The notes below the pieces were generated by a model, which worked only from the letters and a program-made list of their open reading frames with translations, ran no database searches and had not been told where the DNA came from. A stretch of 64,000 bases of DNA, taken from Lucinisca nassula. Taxonomy: Eukaryota; Mollusca; Bivalvia; Lucinida; Lucinidae. Positions within the stretch are counted from its first letter, which is position 1. Each line of letters begins with the position of its first letter. The position numbers and the translations under genes are program-made. Below are positions 60,604-64,000 of this stretch, in pieces. The DNA is taken from the NCBI GenBank assembly GCA_963580285.1, contig OY757026.1, positions 48,335,143 through 48,399,142 of the forward strand. The letters are read 5' to 3'.

Positions 60604-61322
60604 GATAGCTTTTTTGCATACAGTCCATATTCCATATAAAAGGTAATGCTATACAGATATCCTGTACTAATATGAAGAGAATCAAATATGGCAACAGAGA
60701 TGTCAGCAATGAAAGTTTTAATGCAAAACTTTGACGTAAAAGTTGATGGATGGGCAGCCCACCCAGTGGCTTGACCCAGGAACTTAGATATTCCATATGA
60801 AAGATAATACTATAGAGATATCCTGTACCAAATATGAAAATCCCAACATGTGGTTACAGAGATATGAGCAATCAAAAAAAGGAACACAAAACTTTGACAC
60901 AAACATTGATGAACGGACCGCCCACCCAGGGGCTTGACCCGGGAGCTTAGATATTCCAAATGAAAGGTAATGCTTTAGAGATATCCTGTACCGAATATGA
61001 AGAAAATCCAACATGTGGTTACAGAGATATGAGCAATCAAAAGGTTTAACAAAACTTTGACTTAAAAGTTGATAAACGGACAGACAGCCCACTCAGGGGC
61101 TTAGATATTCCATATGAAAGGTACTGCTACAGAGATATCCTTTACAAAATATGAAGAGAATCTAACATGTGGTTACAGAGATATGAGCAATCAAAAAGGT
61201 TGAACGCAAAACTTTGACATAAAGATTGACGAACGGACGGACAGACGAAGTATGAACAAACCAACAGACAGAAAGATGAAAAGTATATACCCCGAAATAC
61301 TTTGTATGCCGGGGGCATAATA
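60604..61322 (-). mobile_element. Array-bearing hairpin element F (about 155-bp units)
   Basis: On minus it begins ATTATGCCCCCGGCATACAA AGTATTTCGGGG, then a TCTGTCCGTCCGTTCGTC run, then four to five units (AACCTTTTGATTGCTCATAT CTCTGTAACC, ACATTTGGTACAGGATATCT-type, CTTTCATATGGAATATCTAA). The far end (about 60604) is not clearly bounded. The 5' hairpin word GCCCCCGGCAT is close to element B's. Confidence 0.68.
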
Positions 61323-61479
61323 ATTTTGGGATATTCTACAAAGTATCATTATGAATATGTTGTCTGTACTTGTTGAGGCAATTCTGATGAGTACACACAT
61401 CTTCATGGCAATCTCTCCCCAAATGCTTGTTATCTGGAGCTATCTGAGGGACTGAAGATGAGTTTGACTTAGCCATGGT

Positions 61480-61768
61480 TTGTTTAAGGTTTAACGTCCT
61501 TGTCAACACGGTATAGGTCATTTTGGAGACGCTGCTTCCAATTTTGAGGGACTTTTACCCGACATTGAGATGAAATGACACCTCAAGCCCCGTCTCCCAA
61601 TAAAACCAGTAGGGTTTATAAGCATGGACAGTCTGACTCGCACTGTTTCACCTGGGCAGGCTTAGATCCTCCAAGCGGTTTACCAGTACTCGTGTGCGGT
61701 TGGATTCAGCTCTGCATGGAAGCATCATGCAGCCCATCTATTTCTTCAAGCCCCGAAATGGGGGGCCG
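61480..61768 (-). mobile_element. SINE-A copy with 14-bp duplication
   Basis: GTTTAAGGTTTAACGTCCTT ... CAAGCCCCGAAATGGGGGGC on +. GACTTAGCCATGGT flanks both sides (61466-61479, 61769-61782). Confidence 0.92.
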
Positions 61769-61990
61769 GACTTAGCCATGGTAAACACACCATTGGCATT
61801 CTACTGTAGCAGGGTGGCCACACATTTTTAGCAATCTAATTCCCTGATTTTTCCCTGATTTGATTTGCTTTTCCCTGACTAAAAACCTTAATATTATCAC
61901 AATGGCCCCTACTTTTAGAAGTCATATACTGATTCAAATGCTGTCAAGTGACATGGTTATACACCAAGCTGTCACAATATTCTTAATTAA

Positions 61991-62206
61991 CCCTTTCTGT
62001 ACCAAATAGAATCTTCCTCCTTATATGTAGCAGGAGACCATTGCAAAACTTAGGGGTGTAAGGTTGTGTTTTCTTGAAAATCTATTTGGAAACTGGCTGG
62101 AGGTTTTGCAGTGTAGGCCATGATCAGACGCCGCGTTCTGCAGCGTCTGATCCGGGCCTGCACTGTTTGCCAACTACCCGTTTTGGGGTTTCTGGTACTA
62201 AATGGG
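61991..62206. mobile_element. TTAA-flanked MITE, type 2
   Basis: TTAA at 61987-61990 and 62207-62210. Ends CCCTTTCTGTACC and (reverse complement) CCCATTTAGTACC. Core ATCAGACGCCGCGTTCTGCA GCGTCTGAT within the GCAGTG...CACTGTTTGCC arms. Confidence 0.85.
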
Positions 62207-62335
62207 TTAAATGAAAATTTATCTAAAATATGATGTACATGTGCTAATTTACTTTCATGGTTGTCAAAATCAAAATTGGTAAAATATATGGCCTCCAACC
62301 TCCCCTTGTAGCTATACCTTCACCTCCAATTTATT

Positions 62336-63595
62336 ACAAGAGGGCCATGATGGCCCTGGATCGCTCAACTGATCGATTCTGTAACAAGTGGGCCCCTATT
62401 GCCATAATTGGCCCCAGGACTATAATTTGCATTATCTTGAGGGAGGTCAAAAAGGTGAAGCTTCGTACCAAATATCAAAGACCGGAGCCTTCTGTTTTCC
62501 AACAAGAAGATTTTTAAAGGTTTTCCTTTTAAAAGTCTAAATAAAACCTGTGGGTCCCATGGCAGTTTTCAGCCCCAGGGCTATAATTTGAACAATCTTG
62601 GTCTAGGTCCACTAGACAAAGCTTCATACCGAATATCAAGGAACTGAGCCTTCTGGTTTCTGACAAGAAGATTTTTAAAGGTTTTCCCTATATAAGTCAA
62701 AGTAAAACCTAAGGGCCAGGGGCAGGGGCATTTTTGGACCCAGGGCTATAATTTGAACAATCTTGAAAGAAGTCCACAAGACAAAGCTCCATACCAAATA
62801 TCAAACACTTGAGCCTTCTGGTTTCAGACAAGAAGATTTTTAAACGTTTTCCCTATAAAAGTCAAAGTAAAACCTAAGGGCCCCAGAGTAGGGGCATTTT
62901 TGGCCCCAGGGCTATAATTTGAACAATCTTGGTAGAGGTCCACTAGATGAAGCTACACACCAAATATCAAAAGACCTGGGCTTTGCGGTTTCAGAAGACT
63001 TTTTAAGATTTTACCTATACTGTATAATTTAGTCAATGTAAAACCAAGGGGCCCTGGGGTAGGGCCATTTTTGGCCTGAGGGCTATAATTTGAACAATCT
63101 TGATAGAGGTTCACAAGACGAAGCTTCATACCAAATATCAAACACCTGAGCCTTCTGGTTTCAGACAAGAAGATTTTTAAAGCTTTTCCCTATGTAAGTC
63201 AATGTAAAACCAAAGGACCCCAGGACGGGGGCATTTTTGGCCCCAGGACTATAATTTGAACAATCTTGGTAGAGGTCCAACAGATGAAGCTACACACCAA
63301 ATATGGAAGGCCTGGGCCTTGCGGTTTCAGAGGAGAAGATCTTTTAAGTTTCATTAAAAAAAAAATCTATGGTTGGCTCCCGTGACCTTGATGTGCAATG
63401 GACCGGAACCATTTGGACAACTTTGAAAGGGGACCACCCTAGGATCATTCCGGTGAAGTTTGGTCATAATCCGATCAGTGGTTTAGGAGATGTCGTCTGA
63501 AGAAATTGTTTATGGAAGGATGGACACACACACAGACGACGGATGAAAAGTGATCCCAAAAGCTCACCTCGTCATTACATGACAGGTGAGCTAAA
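62336..63595 (-). mobile_element. Array-bearing hairpin element E, second long copy
   Basis: Left terminus ACAAGAGGGCCATGATGGCC CTGGATCGCTCAACTGAT, about six units of the 55-57 kb type (GGGCTATAATTTGAACAATC, GTCCACTAGA, CCTTCTGGTTTCAGACAAGA), then the same non-repeated end (GACCTTGATGTGCAATGGAC CGG) and hairpin CACCTCGTCATTACATGACA GGTGAGCTAAAAA. Confidence 0.85.
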
Positions 63596-63599
63596 AACA

Positions 63600-64000
63600 G
63601 TAGGTTTTTTTCTTTTTTGTTGTTGTTGTTGTTTTGTTAAATGGTAGACTGTCTAAGACCCTTAGTCCCTTCCAGAAGCTGGACCCTGGAGCAAGAACAG
63701 GATAAAGCAAATGCCCTGATTCAGGTATCATACTAACTATATGTGAATTTCCCAGCTGCAAATGATCCCAACAGAAACATGAACCTAATATTATGGACTC
63801 TGTTTTTTGTGAACCCAACTATAAATGTATGTACACAGTACAACATACAGCCATAATGGTATGGTAAAACACCCTAATTATATCCCTTGTTATAGTCATT
63901 GTGTTAATCTTGATACATTCTAAAGAATATGATATTGGTGCATGCATACACACTTCAACTTGAACTCTGGGCCAATGGTTGCTCAATTCCATTTTGGCTT
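63600..64000. other. No recognised feature
   Basis: A TTG/TTT-rich stretch (63604-63640) then AT-rich sequence to the window end. The 75-codon minus frame at 63591-63818 overlaps low complexity and has no family signature. Confidence 0.45.

Overview
The window looks like nuclear DNA of a lophotrochozoan animal, most likely a bivalve mollusc. This is inferred from AT-rich sequence, GT-AG introns of 1.5-12 kb, a cyclin-Y gene of ordinary animal structure, and the many SINEs, palindromic MITEs and hairpin-ended elements with internal 145-185 bp arrays, a layout familiar from bivalves. No species can be named from the sequence alone.

Only one cellular protein-coding gene is convincing: a complete cyclin-Y (CCNY) gene on the + strand. 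Its eight coding exons lie between 6666 and 36710, all junctions are GT-AG with matching phase, and they sum to 1,110 nt (369 codons plus stop). The predicted protein keeps the N-terminal Met-Gly-Asn lipidation signal, the serine cluster before the cyclin box, the cyclin box and a C-terminal RSNSLD motif. In the known family, cyclin Y recruits and activates CDK14/CDK16 at membranes.

Nearly everything else is repeat. Positions 1-6600, upstream of the gene, hold two dead LINE fragments, a TA-flanked MITE, a 1.36 kb foldback element with a 9-bp target duplication and palindromic repeats. Intron 1 holds a 2.4 kb hAT-type element with an 8-bp duplication, an inverted repeat pair, SINEs and palindromes. 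Later introns hold five array-bearing elements or fragments, tRNA-headed SINEs and a non-tRNA SINE family (SINE-A), one copy of which sits 28 bp from a splice donor. Downstream of the gene (36.7-64 kb) lie a 1.1 kb tandem duplication, TTAA-flanked piggyBac-like MITEs, four more array-bearing elements and a complete but dead mariner transposon (57372-58716).

Two themes recur. First, several array-bearing families with unrelated repeat units share end structures: a short GC-rich hairpin followed by a TCCG-rich stretch at one end, and in some families a second hairpin ending in CTCTTGTT at the other. Second, one short palindromic core (GCAAACAGTG ... CACTGTTTGC) occurs about twenty times, inside TTAA-flanked MITEs with different terminal repeats. 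Several nested insertions give clean element boundaries and relative ages. Names SINE-A to SINE-E and family labels are mine.
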